From Methanococcoides burtonii DSM 6242 (lineage in GTDB: Archaea > Halobacteriota > Methanosarcinia > Methanosarcinales > Methanosarcinaceae): a stretch of DNA of 64,000 nt. Every line of letters begins with the position of its first letter. The first letter of the stretch is position 1. A program made the translations under genes and the position numbers. The notes under the pieces were generated by a model, which had not been told where the DNA came from, ran no database searches, and saw only the letters and a program-made list of their open reading frames with translations. Below, one piece after another: positions 28,076-38,483 of the stretch. The DNA lies in the NCBI RefSeq assembly GCF_000013725.1, contig NC_007955.1:2263579-2327578 (forward strand), read 5' to 3'.

Positions 28076-29425
28076 ATGGATGAGGTGGGGATCATTCCCG
28101 TTGTATTGACTATCGCCGGTTCTGACTCCGGCGGCGGTGCAGGCATTGAAGCTGATATCAAGACTCTGGCTTCCCTGTATGTACATGGGGCATGTGCTAT
28201 TACCTCAGTGACCTCGCAGAACACAACTGGTGTTCAGAGTGCTTATGAGCTACCTCCAACCGTGGTATCCGACCAGATGGATGCAGTATGCACTGATATG
28301 GACGTCAGGTGGGCAAAGACCGGTATGCTTTCATCTGCTAATATTGTCAGGGCAGTTGCAGATCGTGTAAAAAAGTATGGCCTTAAAGTTGTCGTTGATC
28401 CTGTGATGGCCGCAGAGGCAGGTGGAGATCTTCTCGAGAAGGATGCTGTATCTATCCTTAAAGACGAACTTTTACCCATAAGCTATGCTGTAACTCCTAA
28501 CATCAGCGAAGCAGAGATTCTTTCTGGTATGTCTATAACTACCCGTGAGGATGCCATGGAAGCTGCAAAAGCTATAGCTTCCCTTGGATTGAATGCAGTT
28601 ATCATCACTGGCGGTCATTCTGATGGGGTGGACCTTGTTTATGATTCAGTTACTGATGAGTTCACAGAAGTATCTGGTAAACTGATCGAAGGTGGGACCC
28701 ATGGTTCAGGTTGCACTTATTCAGCAGCGCTAACCTCCTATCTTGCAAGGGGTTATTCCCTTCAGGATGCCGCAATTGGTGCCAAGGAGTTCGTAGAATC
28801 CGGCATCCTTTTGAGCAAGAACATTGGCAAAGGCGTGGGTCCGGTGAACCAGATGGGCTATCTCCATACAATGGCAGCAAAAGAAAGTGTGTTGAGGAAC
28901 ACCGGGGAAGCTGTCAGGATGCTGGAAGATGATGTTAACTTCGCCAGCCTTGTTGCAGAGGTCGGTTGTAATATCGCCATGGCAATACCTCATGCCATGG
29001 AAGTGAAGGATGTAGCTGCAGTGAATGGAAGGATCGTGAAGCTTCAGGGCAAACCCAAGGTCGTAGGATGTGTCAGCTTAGGGGCAAGCAGTCATGTGGC
29101 ACGCATAGTATTGGCTGCGATGGAATTCGATTCCAATATGCGTGCATCAGTGAATATCTCCTATTCTAAGAACGTGCTTGCCATCTGTGAGGACATGGGG
29201 CTTTCCATATCATCTTTCAGTCGTCAGGAAGAGCCTGAGGACACACACACCATGGATTGGGGTGTGACCTATGCCATCGACTCGTATGGTCGTGTGCCTG
29301 TCATCATCTATGATGAAGGCGGTGTGGGCAAAGAACCAATGGTCCGTGTACTCGGGAGGGATGCAGTGGAAGTGGCAGGAATTGCTCTGGAGATCGCAGC
29401 ACGTCTTACAAAAGAGCAGGCATAA
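28076..29425 (+). CDS. thiDN: Bifunctional HMP(-P) kinase / thiamine-phosphate synthase ThiDN
   Basis: About 449 residues. The ATG at 28076 is preferred because AGAAGG precedes it at good spacing; an in-frame ATG lies at 28055. Residues 1-265 are ThiD, with [19 protein letters not shown], and [14 protein letters not shown] near the end of the domain, which phosphorylates hydroxymethylpyrimidine. Residues 285-449 are ThiN, the archaeal thiamine-phosphate synthase that replaces ThiE ([16 protein letters not shown]). The fusion makes the pyrimidine diphosphate and joins it to the thiazole. I see no TPP riboswitch in the 250 bp upstream. Confidence 0.94.
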   Translation: MDEVGIIPVVLTIAGSDSGGGAGIEADIKTLASLYVHGACAITSVTSQNTTGVQSAYELPPTVVSDQMDAVCTDMDVRWAKTGMLSSANIVRAVADRVKKYGLKVVVDPVMAAEAGGDLLEKDAVSILKDELLPISYAVTPNISEAEILSGMSITTREDAMEAAKAIASLGLNAVIITGGHSDGVDLVYDSVTDEFTEVSGKLIEGGTHGSGCTYSAALTSYLARGYSLQDAAIGAKEFVESGILLSKNIGKGVGPVNQMGYLHTMAAKESVLRNTGEAVRMLEDDVNFASLVAEVGCNIAMAIPHAMEVKDVAAVNGRIVKLQGKPKVVGCVSLGASSHVARIVLAAMEFDSNMRASVNISYSKNVLAICEDMGLSISSFSRQEEPEDTHTMDWGVTYAIDSYGRVPVIIYDEGGVGKEPMVRVLGRDAVEVAGIALEIAARLTKEQA

Positions 29426-29462
29426 TTTAAAATGAGCCTGCTATTATCCATTTCTTCTCTTT

Positions 29463-29993
29463 TTATCTGACTGCCAGTACTTCCACTGGTGAGTTCCTGA
29501 TAACTTTATCAGCGACACTACCAAGTTTGAACGTACCGTCTGCGGTCATTCCAAGCGTACCGATAACCACCATGTCCACATTCTCTTTCTTGGCTGTGTT
29601 CAGGATCGTAGCTGCCGGGTGTCCTTCTTCGATAATTGTCCTTACATCTATATTGAGGGGCTTTCCCATGTCCTTTACATAGGCGGTTATCCTCTCTCCC
29701 TTCTCCATAAGAAGTTTGTGCCTTTCAGTTTTCCATCTCTCATCTGCGACACGGGCAAATTCCCTCCACTGCTCACTTGTCATGTGTTCAGTGGCAGCGA
29801 CTTCCATTGCAGTGAGATTGTCTCTGTGCACTGATTCAGGAGTTATCCCGACGGAATTTATCTCTATAACGTACAGCGCAAGAACACTGGCACCGCACGA
29901 TGATGCGATCTTCAAACCCGACATTACGGCTTTCTCTGCATTTACAGACCCGTCGGTAGCTATCAAAATAGTTTTATATTCTTTACAATTCAT
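29463..29993 (-). CDS. Universal stress protein (UspA family)
   Basis: 176 residues with the USP fold. The N-terminal strand is KTILIATDGSVNAEKA, and near the end VIGTLGMTADGTFKLGSVADKVIR contains the G-x2-G-x9-G(S/T) nucleotide-binding pattern in a variant form. The protein is cytosolic and its partner is unknown. It is monocistronic, 38 bp from the convergent thiDN end. Confidence 0.92.
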   Translation of the reverse strand: MNCKEYKTILIATDGSVNAEKAVMSGLKIASSCGASVLALYVIEINSVGITPESVHRDNLTAMEVAATEHMTSEQWREFARVADERWKTERHKLLMEKGERITAYVKDMGKPLNIDVRTIIEEGHPAATILNTAKKENVDMVVIGTLGMTADGTFKLGSVADKVIRNSPVEVLAVR

Positions 29994-30052
29994 AATAATA
30001 TCTCCGCAATAGTTATAGAAAACTATCGCGGGGCAGAAAATAACTGTTTTGG

Positions 30053-32650
30053 TCAGCGAACTATCACTACGACAGTTCCATTGACATCAAGGACATCAAC
30101 AGCCCTTCCGGCAGAGATTACCTCTTTCTCAATGGCCACACTTTCCGGCTCAAGCTCGATATCCTCGCCATCTATATTGATGTTGATGTTCCCTTTTGAG
30201 ATGATATTTGCAACTTCCACAGGGTCCATGGATGTCAGGGTCTTGATTATGGCTCCTGCCTGTTTCCTGAACTTCGGGCCTATGATGGCCATGTTAGGCT
30301 TAACGTTCACAGGCACATGCTCAAAGTCCGGCTCCCCGCTAATTACCTCTACGGTCGAGTTCGTGACACCTGTCAGGTCTGAAGCATCTCCAAGGGATGC
30401 ATATACTTCGATCTTTTCAAGGGGTGCGTTGAGCGCCATGCCAGATTCGGATTTGTATCTTCTGATACTGCCTGCAATGTCCTTGATAAGCTCTCCGTCC
30501 TTCTCGATAGCCTCATCGATGAGTGTCTTATCAACAACTGGCCATTCCTGAACGTGTATGCTTCTCTCACCTATCCTTGAGTACATCTCCTCTGCAAAGA
30601 ACGGAGCAAATGGTGCAAGCATGCGTGAGAGTCCATCAATGGCAACATACAGTGTGTACTGTGCTGACCTGCGTGCTTCCTTATCTTCACCATACAGCCT
30701 GGACTTCACAAGCTCGATATAGTTATCTGCAAGGGTCTCCCATGCGAATCCCCTTATGGATTTGTATGCTTCGTCAAACTGGTATGCATCAAGACTTGCG
30801 GTGACCGAACTGATGAGCCTGTTAAGATTGCTCAAAAGCCATTTGTCAATGACATTGAGTTTCTCCGGTTTGCCGGACGTGATCTCTGCAAGCTCGTCTT
30901 CGATATGTGACATGGAGAACCTGTAGATACTCCACATCTTAGTAAAGAACCGGGATGCTGATACTACGTCTTTCCATCTGAACATCACATCGGAGCCCGT
31001 GGAGCCACCTACTGCTGCCCACTGCCTGAATGCATCAGCACTATGGTCCTTGATGACCTCTTCAGGTGAGATGACATTTCCGAGGGATTTACTCATCTTA
31101 TGTCCGTCCTCTCCGAGAACCATTCCGTTGACGAGTATGGACTCCCAGGGCTTCTTGCCAGTAAGTGCCATTGAACGAAGTATGCTGTAGAAAGACCATG
31201 TACGAATGATGTCGTGTCCCTGTGGACGCAACTGTGTTGGGTTTCTCATCTCCTTATCGCTGAGCCATCCTGCAACATGTAATGCAGTGATGGATGAATC
31301 CATCCACGTATCCAGGACATCCTCTTCAGGCTCGAAATCTTCACAGCCGCACTTACATGCCACAGGTGGCTGCTGTTGTGTTGGGTCGATAGGAAGCCAT
31401 TCCTCTTCAGCGACCATGACCTCGCCACACTTCTTACAATACCAGACAGGTATTGGGGTTGCGAAGATCCTCTGGCGTGAGATACACCAATCCCACTCCA
31501 TGGTGTTGGTCCAGTTCTGAAGCCTGACCTTCATGTATTCAGGCAGCCATTCGATCTCGTCTGCTGTCCTGAGTATCTCATCATTGTCGATCTTGACGAA
31601 CCACTGCTTCTCGGACAGTATCTCTATAGGTGTCTTGCATCTCCAGCACATTCCAACGTTCTGTTTGAGCGTGTTTTGCTCGTAGAGATTTCCTTCGCTC
31701 TTGAGGTCTTTGATAATAGCAGCTTTACATTCAGGTATTGTCATTCCTGCGTATTTACCGGCTATCTCTGTGATGATCCCGCTCTTGTCAATTCCCTTCC
31801 TCAGCGGAAGGTTGTGTTCTAGCCACCATCTGACATCCTGTTTATCACCAAAGGTACAGATCATGACTGCACCTGTACCAAATGTTGGGTCAACGTCCTT
31901 GTCAGCTATGACCTCTACATCATGACCGAACAGTGGTACTTTCATTGTTTGCCCAATGTATTGCTTATAACGCTCATCTTCCGGACTGATGGCAATGGCA
32001 ACACATGCCGCAAGCAGTTCCGGTCTTGTTGTGGCTATCTCCAGCTTGTCGAAGTGCAGGAAGTTAAGCTTGGTATCCCTTGAATCGTATTCGACCTCTG
32101 CAAAAGCAATCGCTGTTTCACATCTTGGGCACCAGTTTACTGGGTGCTCTGACTGGTACACACGGTCCATGTCTTTCATCTTGACAAAAGATGTCTGTGT
32201 CTTGACGTAGTACTCAGGTTCCATTGTGACGAACTCATTGCTCCAGTCAGTTGAAAAACCGAGGCGGTGCATTGTCTTTCTCATCTTGTCGATGTTGCCT
32301 ACGGTCAGTTCTTCACACATTTGTCTGAATTCTGTACGTGGTACCTGATTCTTTGTAATGCCGTGGTTTTCCTCTACCTTTACTTCGGTAGGGAGGCCGT
32401 GGCAGTCCCAGCCCTGCGGGAACATCACATTAAAGCCTTGCATCCTCTTGTATCGGGCAACAAAATCGATATAACACCAGTTAAGAGAGTTTCCTATGTG
32501 GAAATTTCCAGTAGGGTATGGGGGTGGGGTATCAATGATATACTGGGGACGACTTTCGTCTTTCCAGTCAAAATGATACATTGACATATCCCAGTCGTTT
32601 TGCCATTTTTCTTCTATTTCGTGAGAATCGTATTCTTTAGGAATTGTCAT
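30053..32650 (-). CDS. valS: Valyl-tRNA synthetase
   Basis: 865 residues, class I. The HIGH motif appears as FHIGN in [13 protein letters not shown] and KMSKS as [12 protein letters not shown]. Zinc-type Cys clusters (CPRC, CWRC, CKKC, CGC) are present, and the editing domain and C-terminal anticodon-binding helices follow. It charges tRNA-Val. The length fits archaeal ValRS without the long C-terminal coiled coil. It starts cleanly at 32650 and is probably transcribed alone. Confidence 0.97.
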   Translation of the reverse strand: MTIPKEYDSHEIEEKWQNDWDMSMYHFDWKDESRPQYIIDTPPPYPTGNFHIGNSLNWCYIDFVARYKRMQGFNVMFPQGWDCHGLPTEVKVEENHGITKNQVPRTEFRQMCEELTVGNIDKMRKTMHRLGFSTDWSNEFVTMEPEYYVKTQTSFVKMKDMDRVYQSEHPVNWCPRCETAIAFAEVEYDSRDTKLNFLHFDKLEIATTRPELLAACVAIAISPEDERYKQYIGQTMKVPLFGHDVEVIADKDVDPTFGTGAVMICTFGDKQDVRWWLEHNLPLRKGIDKSGIITEIAGKYAGMTIPECKAAIIKDLKSEGNLYEQNTLKQNVGMCWRCKTPIEILSEKQWFVKIDNDEILRTADEIEWLPEYMKVRLQNWTNTMEWDWCISRQRIFATPIPVWYCKKCGEVMVAEEEWLPIDPTQQQPPVACKCGCEDFEPEEDVLDTWMDSSITALHVAGWLSDKEMRNPTQLRPQGHDIIRTWSFYSILRSMALTGKKPWESILVNGMVLGEDGHKMSKSLGNVISPEEVIKDHSADAFRQWAAVGGSTGSDVMFRWKDVVSASRFFTKMWSIYRFSMSHIEDELAEITSGKPEKLNVIDKWLLSNLNRLISSVTASLDAYQFDEAYKSIRGFAWETLADNYIELVKSRLYGEDKEARRSAQYTLYVAIDGLSRMLAPFAPFFAEEMYSRIGERSIHVQEWPVVDKTLIDEAIEKDGELIKDIAGSIRRYKSESGMALNAPLEKIEVYASLGDASDLTGVTNSTVEVISGEPDFEHVPVNVKPNMAIIGPKFRKQAGAIIKTLTSMDPVEVANIISKGNININIDGEDIELEPESVAIEKEVISAGRAVDVLDVNGTVVVIVR

Positions 32651-32786
32651 TAAAACACTCCAATTATTATTGAAAAGTATCTATGTATTTTGATAGATTG
32701 AGAGGTTTTAGAATATTTAAAATATCTGGTTGGAACTCAAATATTGCACATTATCATTGCTTGTTCCAAAAAAGTTGAAAAGATGA

Positions 32787-33857
32787 TTAATTTTGTTCGG
32801 CCAGTTCCGGTTCCCAGCCAAATCTTTTCATGACCATCTTGATACGGGCATTGATCTCCCTCTTGTCAAACGGTTTTGAGATATAATCATCAATTCCAAG
32901 CTCCATTCCTTTAAGCTTGTCCTCTATCTCGGTCTTTGCAGATACCATTATGACCGCAATATCCCTTGCATATGGGTCTTCTTTCAATCTTTCGACAACC
33001 TCATATCCGTCCATGTCCGGCATCATAATGTCCAATAATATAAGGTCTGGAAGCTCCTCAATGGATTTCTTGACCGCATCCTCTCCATTGTATGCCACAA
33101 TGAAATCGTAAGGTTCAGTTGCAAGTGAAAGCCTGATAAGTTCAGGGATGTCCGGCTCATCATCCACTACAAGTATCTTGAGCCTTTCCTTATCTATCTT
33201 CTTCTGGGTATATTCGAGATCTATCTTCCCGTCCACGATGGTGTAATGAACATCAAGGCTTTTCATTCCAATATCAGTGTGGAAGTTGCCTTTCTCCGTA
33301 ATATCTATTATAATATCGAAGAACGAGCGCATGAGTCCTTCTGTCTCGGGTGGAAGTATGCCTTTGCCAAGCATTGAAATAATACTTCCCTGGGTATCAC
33401 GAACTTTTCTCTCGAGGAACTTGATGAAATTCTCAACTACCTGGAGGTTATCCTTTGAGAGTACTGTAAGGTCATCAAGGACCATGATGGAACCCGGCTT
33501 ATCATCGAATATCCTCGATGCGTGTGACCCTATCTTGATGTAATCGCTTGCAGAACCACAATAGAAGGTATTTGGGTCGTTCTTGCCTGGTCCTTCGATA
33601 TCAATGAACCACATTCTCTCAATGTGGTCATTGATCTTGAACCCGTACTCCTCGAACTTTTCGAGCACATGTTTCCTTGAGGTCTTCAGGCATAACCACA
33701 CAATGTTCCTTTCTGGATTGCATTTCAGTGCAGAATACGTGTAGAAATAGATCATCCTCTCGCTAAACACATTCAAAGGCGCCAGCATCAGTGTGTTCTT
33801 CGATGCCAGTTCTTCACAAAGTGTTTCTATGATCTTAGTTGTTTCTTCTACAGACAT
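32787..33857 (-). CDS. DUF835-like domain plus response-regulator receiver protein
   Basis: About 356 residues from the ATG at 33857; a TTG at 33872 is the longer alternative. Residues 1-215 resemble a RecA/KaiC-like or DUF835 fold without a clear Walker A. Residues 228-350 are a receiver domain with the acidic pair in VVDDEPD, the phosphorylated Asp in LILLDIMMPD and the conserved Lys in DYISKPFD. There is no DNA-binding output, so it should signal by protein contact, with an unknown kinase. The PAS kinase at 50.7-54 kb lacks its own receiver and is a possible but unlinked partner. Confidence 0.85.
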   Translation of the reverse strand: MSVEETTKIIETLCEELASKNTLMLAPLNVFSERMIYFYTYSALKCNPERNIVWLCLKTSRKHVLEKFEEYGFKINDHIERMWFIDIEGPGKNDPNTFYCGSASDYIKIGSHASRIFDDKPGSIMVLDDLTVLSKDNLQVVENFIKFLERKVRDTQGSIISMLGKGILPPETEGLMRSFFDIIIDITEKGNFHTDIGMKSLDVHYTIVDGKIDLEYTQKKIDKERLKILVVDDEPDIPELIRLSLATEPYDFIVAYNGEDAVKKSIEELPDLILLDIMMPDMDGYEVVERLKEDPYARDIAVIMVSAKTEIEDKLKGMELGIDDYISKPFDKREINARIKMVMKRFGWEPELAEQN

Positions 33858-34055
33858 CTTACCCTCATCCAATTACTTAGGTCATTATTGTTTTTTTGTA
33901 ATATTAACCTTTTCAAAAAAACCTATCTTTTTAGATGTGAATATACACTTTCAGATCGGCAACAAATATTCCATTATATCGATAAGATATTTGTGAATGA
34001 TCTATTTGGGGCATATGGCTCAAAGAAAAGAATGTATTTGCATTACAACGATATA

Positions 34056-34094
34056 ATTATAAAAAAGTGCCTTCAGGTCAGGAACACTGACCTG
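34056..34094 (-). terminator. Hairpin terminator of alaS
   Basis: Read on the minus strand, CAGGTCAG-tgttc-CTGACCTG (34094-34074) forms a perfect 8-bp stem and is followed by AAGGCACTTTTTT, a T-run ending near 34056. It lies about 55 bp after the alaS stop codon. Confidence 0.6.
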
Positions 34095-34148
34095 TGGGCG
34101 TTTGGCTTCAATTACCAATAAAGGTACCTATGTATCTTACCAATGTTC

Positions 34149-36920
34149 TTAATTGAGCTGTTCTTTCAAAAGTTCGACACTGCGTGATAATGCATTGTCC
34201 ATGCCTGAAGGATCTGTTCCTCCACCGCGTGCCATGTTAGGACGGCCTCCGCCGCCTCCACCGACCATCGTTGACATCTCCTTGACGATAGCACCAACGT
34301 TAACACCCCTTTTCACAGCATCATCTCCTGCAGTTGCAACGATCTTAACGCCATCCATCTCACTGATAAGGATCGCGACAACATTACTTTCCTGTGTGAG
34401 TTCTCCGGCTGTCTTTGTAAGCTCTTCACTGTCTGCATGTGGTATTGCTTTTGTGATGATACGAATTCCGTTCACATCTTCAGCGTCGTTGACAAGCTGG
34501 CTGACCCTTGAGTGAGCAAGCTCTTCTTTGAGTTTGTTATTCTCTTTCTTAAGTTCCTTCCATTCATCGAAGAATCTCTCGATGGTCGAAGGAAGCTGTT
34601 CTGCTGATACGCGCAATGTTTCAGATGAATCACGCACAAGGGTTTCAATATCTTGCATGGCAATAATAGCTGCTTCTCCTGCTGCGTATTCCAGGCGTTC
34701 GACACCGTCTTGTATGCGCTCTGTCTTCAGTATCTTTATTGGACCTACCAGACCAGTGTTCGTACAATGTGTACCAGCACATGCCTCGATATCGTTTCCT
34801 ACCTGAAGTACACGTATCATCTTTCCCGGGGGAACTCCTCCCTGATACAGTCGGAAACCGTATTTCTGTTCGGCCTCTGTCCTATCCATCCAGTCGCTTA
34901 TGATCCGCTTGTTCTTCATAACGGTGTGGTTTGCAATAATCTCGATCTGGTTTGCCTCTTCCTGGGTGATACGTTTGTAATGTGAAATGTCAAGACGTGC
35001 ACGGTCTGCGAACTTCTGTGCACCTGTCTGCCAAATGTGGCTACCCAGAACTTCTCTTGCAGCATCATTGATTATATGGGTTGCAGTGTGATGTCTTGCA
35101 TGTGCCATACGGCGCTTTTCATTGACTCTGCCGACCACCATATCGCCTTTTCGTATGTGCAGTTCGTCCTCTATCTCGTTTATGGTGTGTACAACTACGC
35201 CATCATACATCTGGGTATCAACAACTTTCAGCACAACATCTTCGACAGTAAGGGTTCCGTGGTCTGCAGGCTGTCCTCCTCCTTCCGGATACATGAGCGT
35301 GTTGTCAAGGACGATATGGTTATCGAACACTTCAAGGACAACAGCATCGAAGTCCATTCTGTTAGGCTCATCGTAGAACAACCTCTTTGTCTTAGGTAAC
35401 CTCGCGATCTTGTCAGCAAAAGGCACAACTTTCTCTTCTTTCTCTTCGGACTGGCTATGTTTGTCTGCAACAAGTGAATAGAAATTGTCTGGCAGATCGA
35501 CTTCGACACCTACATCAGATGCTACTGCTTTCGATATCTCTGGTGGTATGCCATGGCTGTCATACATGTCGATGATCGTCTCCAGTGGCATTTTCTCACC
35601 GCTCTCTTTGTAATGTCTGGCGGATTTCTCCATCATTCTTCTTCCACGTTCGAGAGTTTCTGCAAACTTACGTTCCTCATGTTCCAGGATATCCTTGATT
35701 ACATCGAACCTTTTCTGGAATTCCGGATATTCGGGCAGGTTGTTGATGTGCATCTGTATTATCTCAGAAATAGGGATCATTATACCAAGGTCCTTCATCA
35801 TTCTGAGAGTTCTGCGTATGACAAGTCTTGCCAGATATCCGGCTTTCACATTGGATGGTATGATGCCGTCACCGATCATGAACGTCAGACATCTTGTATG
35901 GTCAGCTATGGCATAGACATTTTCCACAGGCTCCATGATGGAGCTGAGCTTGTCCGCAGTGATGCCAATGCTTGCCGCAACCTGTTTTCTCAGTTCCAAT
36001 AGGTTTGCCTTCTCGCTTATGTCCATAAGTCCTGCAAGGCGTGCATTCTGTGAGAGGATATGTGAATATTCATTGTTCTCCAGTTCGTGTTCGATACCTG
36101 CCAGTCCCATAAGTTCGTTCACAATACTGGGGAAAATTGCATCGTAAATGGTTGGTGAACCTTTTGAAGCCCAGACTAACCTTTCAAGTCCGTACCCAGT
36201 GTCCACGATGTAATTTTCCATCTTGGAATACATGTCACCTTTGATGTCGATATCTCCATTTTTGTCCTTCTTGAGATTCATGAACACAAGGGTTGCGACC
36301 TCAAGTCCTCCAATGAGTACTTCAACACATGCTCCTGCATTTCCACCGCCTGCCCATGGTTCTTCCTTATAGGTAACAGCCATAGGGTCTGCGCCAAGGG
36401 AATTGAGAAGTCCATCGCACAGTTCAAGAGTGTGCTCTTTCCAGTATATTTCCTCGTTCTTCGTGTTGAAGGCATGGTGTGCCATCATCTCGAAAGTTGT
36501 AAGGTGCCTTCCACTCTTCCCAACCGCATCAAGGTCAGAAAGCCTTATGCATGGCTGGGAGATCGTCAATGGGTTTGCCGGTGGGGGAACCTGGCCTGAT
36601 GTAACGAATGGCTGAAAATCAGCAATTGACGCAATTGTCAGGTATATATCATCTCTCCATCTGGCGATGACTGGGTATCTTTCTATACGGGTATGGCCCT
36701 GCTCTTCAAAAAAGTTCAGGTAGAACTCTCGCATGTCTGGAAGCTCTAACTCTTTTTTGAACACTGGATTTCCAATAAATGAATAAGGGTCGCATGGCGC
36801 ATCTCCGCACGTAGACCTTTCTATGTCTCGTGTCCAAAAGAAGTTACCACACGTAGGGCACTGTTTTCTAACAAAACCGTTATCAGAGAAAAAATCGATT
36901 TGATATTCATCTTCAAGCAT
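34149..36920 (-). CDS. alaS: Alanyl-tRNA synthetase
   Basis: 923 residues, archaeal type with the N-terminal zinc motif CPTCGNFFWTRD. The class II catalytic core follows, then the editing domain with HARHHTATH and the second zinc ligands in CAGTHC. The C-terminal DHHA1/oligomerisation part has GGGGGGRPNMARGGG. It charges tRNA-Ala and clears misacylated Ser or Gly. The start MLEDEYQIDFF is conserved in the group. A terminator-like hairpin follows the gene. Confidence 0.97.
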   Translation of the reverse strand: MLEDEYQIDFFSDNGFVRKQCPTCGNFFWTRDIERSTCGDAPCDPYSFIGNPVFKKELELPDMREFYLNFFEEQGHTRIERYPVIARWRDDIYLTIASIADFQPFVTSGQVPPPANPLTISQPCIRLSDLDAVGKSGRHLTTFEMMAHHAFNTKNEEIYWKEHTLELCDGLLNSLGADPMAVTYKEEPWAGGGNAGACVEVLIGGLEVATLVFMNLKKDKNGDIDIKGDMYSKMENYIVDTGYGLERLVWASKGSPTIYDAIFPSIVNELMGLAGIEHELENNEYSHILSQNARLAGLMDISEKANLLELRKQVAASIGITADKLSSIMEPVENVYAIADHTRCLTFMIGDGIIPSNVKAGYLARLVIRRTLRMMKDLGIMIPISEIIQMHINNLPEYPEFQKRFDVIKDILEHEERKFAETLERGRRMMEKSARHYKESGEKMPLETIIDMYDSHGIPPEISKAVASDVGVEVDLPDNFYSLVADKHSQSEEKEEKVVPFADKIARLPKTKRLFYDEPNRMDFDAVVLEVFDNHIVLDNTLMYPEGGGQPADHGTLTVEDVVLKVVDTQMYDGVVVHTINEIEDELHIRKGDMVVGRVNEKRRMAHARHHTATHIINDAAREVLGSHIWQTGAQKFADRARLDISHYKRITQEEANQIEIIANHTVMKNKRIISDWMDRTEAEQKYGFRLYQGGVPPGKMIRVLQVGNDIEACAGTHCTNTGLVGPIKILKTERIQDGVERLEYAAGEAAIIAMQDIETLVRDSSETLRVSAEQLPSTIERFFDEWKELKKENNKLKEELAHSRVSQLVNDAEDVNGIRIITKAIPHADSEELTKTAGELTQESNVVAILISEMDGVKIVATAGDDAVKRGVNVGAIVKEMSTMVGGGGGGRPNMARGGGTDPSGMDNALSRSVELLKEQLN

Positions 36921-37156
36921 AATGATTCCAACTGTAGTCGTTATTCTATAATCATAATGTGTAAATTAAATAATTAGTGAAACGTGTTCTATCCGTATCC
37001 TTCAATGGTTTAAATACATTTCTCATTTGAGTAGTCTATCTTCAAAACTTTACATTTGTATATTTCTTGTCAATGGCGCAAGATAGCGATAATCAATGTC
37101 CTCTCTCTTCGGTGTGTACATATGTGTACACAATTTGCTACGATTGTCTTCGTTTC

Positions 37157-37221
37157 ATGGACACGCTTGATATATGCATGTCCATAGATTCTGTAACTTA
37201 AGTAGGAAGGGAAGTGTCCAT
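37157..37221 (+). promoter_or_regulatory. TATA box framed by ATGGACA/TGTCCAT repeats
   Basis: ATGGACA (37157-37163) and its inverted copy TGTCCAT (37179-37185) flank the TATA-like GATATATG at about 37169-37176. A further TGTCCAT at 37215-37221 runs into the start codon region of the downstream small gene. Sites this close to the TATA box would block or guide the basal factors if bound, so this is a candidate operator. Confidence 0.45.
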
Positions 37222-37495
37222 GATGCAAGCAGTAAAATATATGTCATTGGTTTTCAGAGGCGTAGTAGAAGAATACGACAATACGGGTGTCCGACCATCT
37301 GTTTTTATGGATGCTGCCGGTGATCTTCAGATCTATATATGCGATCCTATTATCGATGATCCTAAGGTAATGGAATCTATCAATGAAAATGAGCTTGAGG
37401 CAAATGGTGGTCAGTTCGTTGGTTTTCTTGAAAGCTCCTTCAATGCACACTATAACAAGGTGAAGCCGGAGATGGAGTTACTGCACTCAATGTGA
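37220..37495 (+). CDS. Small conserved protein of unknown function
   Basis: About 91 residues from the ATG at 37220, which has GGAAGGG 8 bp upstream; the GTG at 37214 is too close to that site. It is acidic and soluble with a mixed alpha/beta pattern (KYMSLVFRGVVEEYD, DLQIYICDPII) and no signal peptide or metal-binding cysteines. I do not recognise the family. It stands alone between alaS and surE. The TATA region carries an inverted repeat, suggesting regulated expression. Confidence 0.65.
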   Translation: MMQAVKYMSLVFRGVVEEYDNTGVRPSVFMDAAGDLQIYICDPIIDDPKVMESINENELEANGGQFVGFLESSFNAHYNKVKPEMELLHSM

Positions 37496-37605
37496 AATAA
37501 ATTTGCTTGGGACTGTTCTGTTCCTGTTAATTTTAGATTCCTACTCCTTCTTTTTTTCATTCTTGTTCCATTAACTATAACACTCCAAAGAACAAAGAAT
37601 GCACA

Positions 37606-38391
37606 ATGTCAAAACGAATACTTCTTACCAATGATGATGGTGTGTATGCTGCCGGTATCAGAGCAGCTTACCGCAGCGTGTCCGACCTTGGTGATGTTAC
37701 TGTCTCAGCACCAGCTCAGCAGCAAAGTGGTGTGGGTCGTTCCATATCCATATTCGAACCACTGCGTATTACTCGTACTACCATTGACGGTATTGAGGTA
37801 CATGCGATCGGTGGGACTCCTACTGATTCTGTTATTCTGGGTATCTTTACTATCATGAAGGAATTGCCCGACCTGATCCTTTCTGGCTTCAATATAGGTG
37901 AGAACATCAGCACAGACACTATTACGACCTCCGGGACCATCGGAGCTGCACTGGAAGGTGCAAGTTATGGTGTTCCTGCCATTGCCGCATCCTTGCAGGT
38001 GACCGAAGAGGGATTGAAATTCGATGACCTCCGGGATTTCCAGCATGACTTCGATGTTGGTATCAAATTTGTGAACGGTGTTGCAAAAAAAGTCCTTAAA
38101 AACGGTCTGCCTGAAAATGTCGATCTTTTGAACATTAACATTCCTCATTTTGTAGAAGAGGACTCTGAAGTTGAAATAACAAGGCTTGCTCGCAAGTTCT
38201 TCCGTACGGGTGTGGAGGAACGCCGCGATCCAAGGGGAAGGCCATATTACTGGATAGCAGGTGACCTTATCCACACAGCCGAAAAAGGCACTGATGTCAA
38301 TGCCATAGAAAAAGGTCACATCTCAGTGACACCTATATCACTGGATGCAACATCTCCCATCAACTTTTCAGAAATTGAACATCTGATGTGA
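37606..38391 (+). CDS. surE: 5'-nucleotidase SurE
   Basis: 261 residues. The metal-binding start ILLTNDDGVYAAGI carries the Asp-Asp pair, Ser and Asn ligands follow in AQQQSGVGRSIS and LSGFNIGENI, and GTPTDSV is conserved. It dephosphorylates nucleoside monophosphates, with a role in survival in stationary phase in bacteria. The length is typical. An 11-bp perfect hairpin spans the stop region. Confidence 0.95.
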   Translation: MSKRILLTNDDGVYAAGIRAAYRSVSDLGDVTVSAPAQQQSGVGRSISIFEPLRITRTTIDGIEVHAIGGTPTDSVILGIFTIMKELPDLILSGFNIGENISTDTITTSGTIGAALEGASYGVPAIAASLQVTEEGLKFDDLRDFQHDFDVGIKFVNGVAKKVLKNGLPENVDLLNINIPHFVEEDSEVEITRLARKFFRTGVEERRDPRGRPYYWIAGDLIHTAEKGTDVNAIEKGHISVTPISLDATSPINFSEIEHLM

Positions 38392-38410
38392 CCTTACGGT
38401 CAGATGTTCA
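38376..38410 (+). terminator. Hairpin across the surE stop
   Basis: TGAACATCTGA (38376-38386) pairs perfectly with TCAGATGTTCA (38400-38410) over a 13-nt loop that contains the stop codon. The downstream tract is only moderately T-rich, so termination is plausible but not certain. Confidence 0.4.
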
Positions 38411-38483
38411 TATATCTCCCTGGATATCTCAGTTCAACAGTATAGCTTCTCTAATCTATTTTGAACAGGTAGGGATGTTCTCA

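Noticed and set aside
30081-30551. 156-codon plus-strand frame opposite valS
   Set aside because: Ser-rich composition typical of the antisense of an acidic gene; valS is unmistakable on the other strand.
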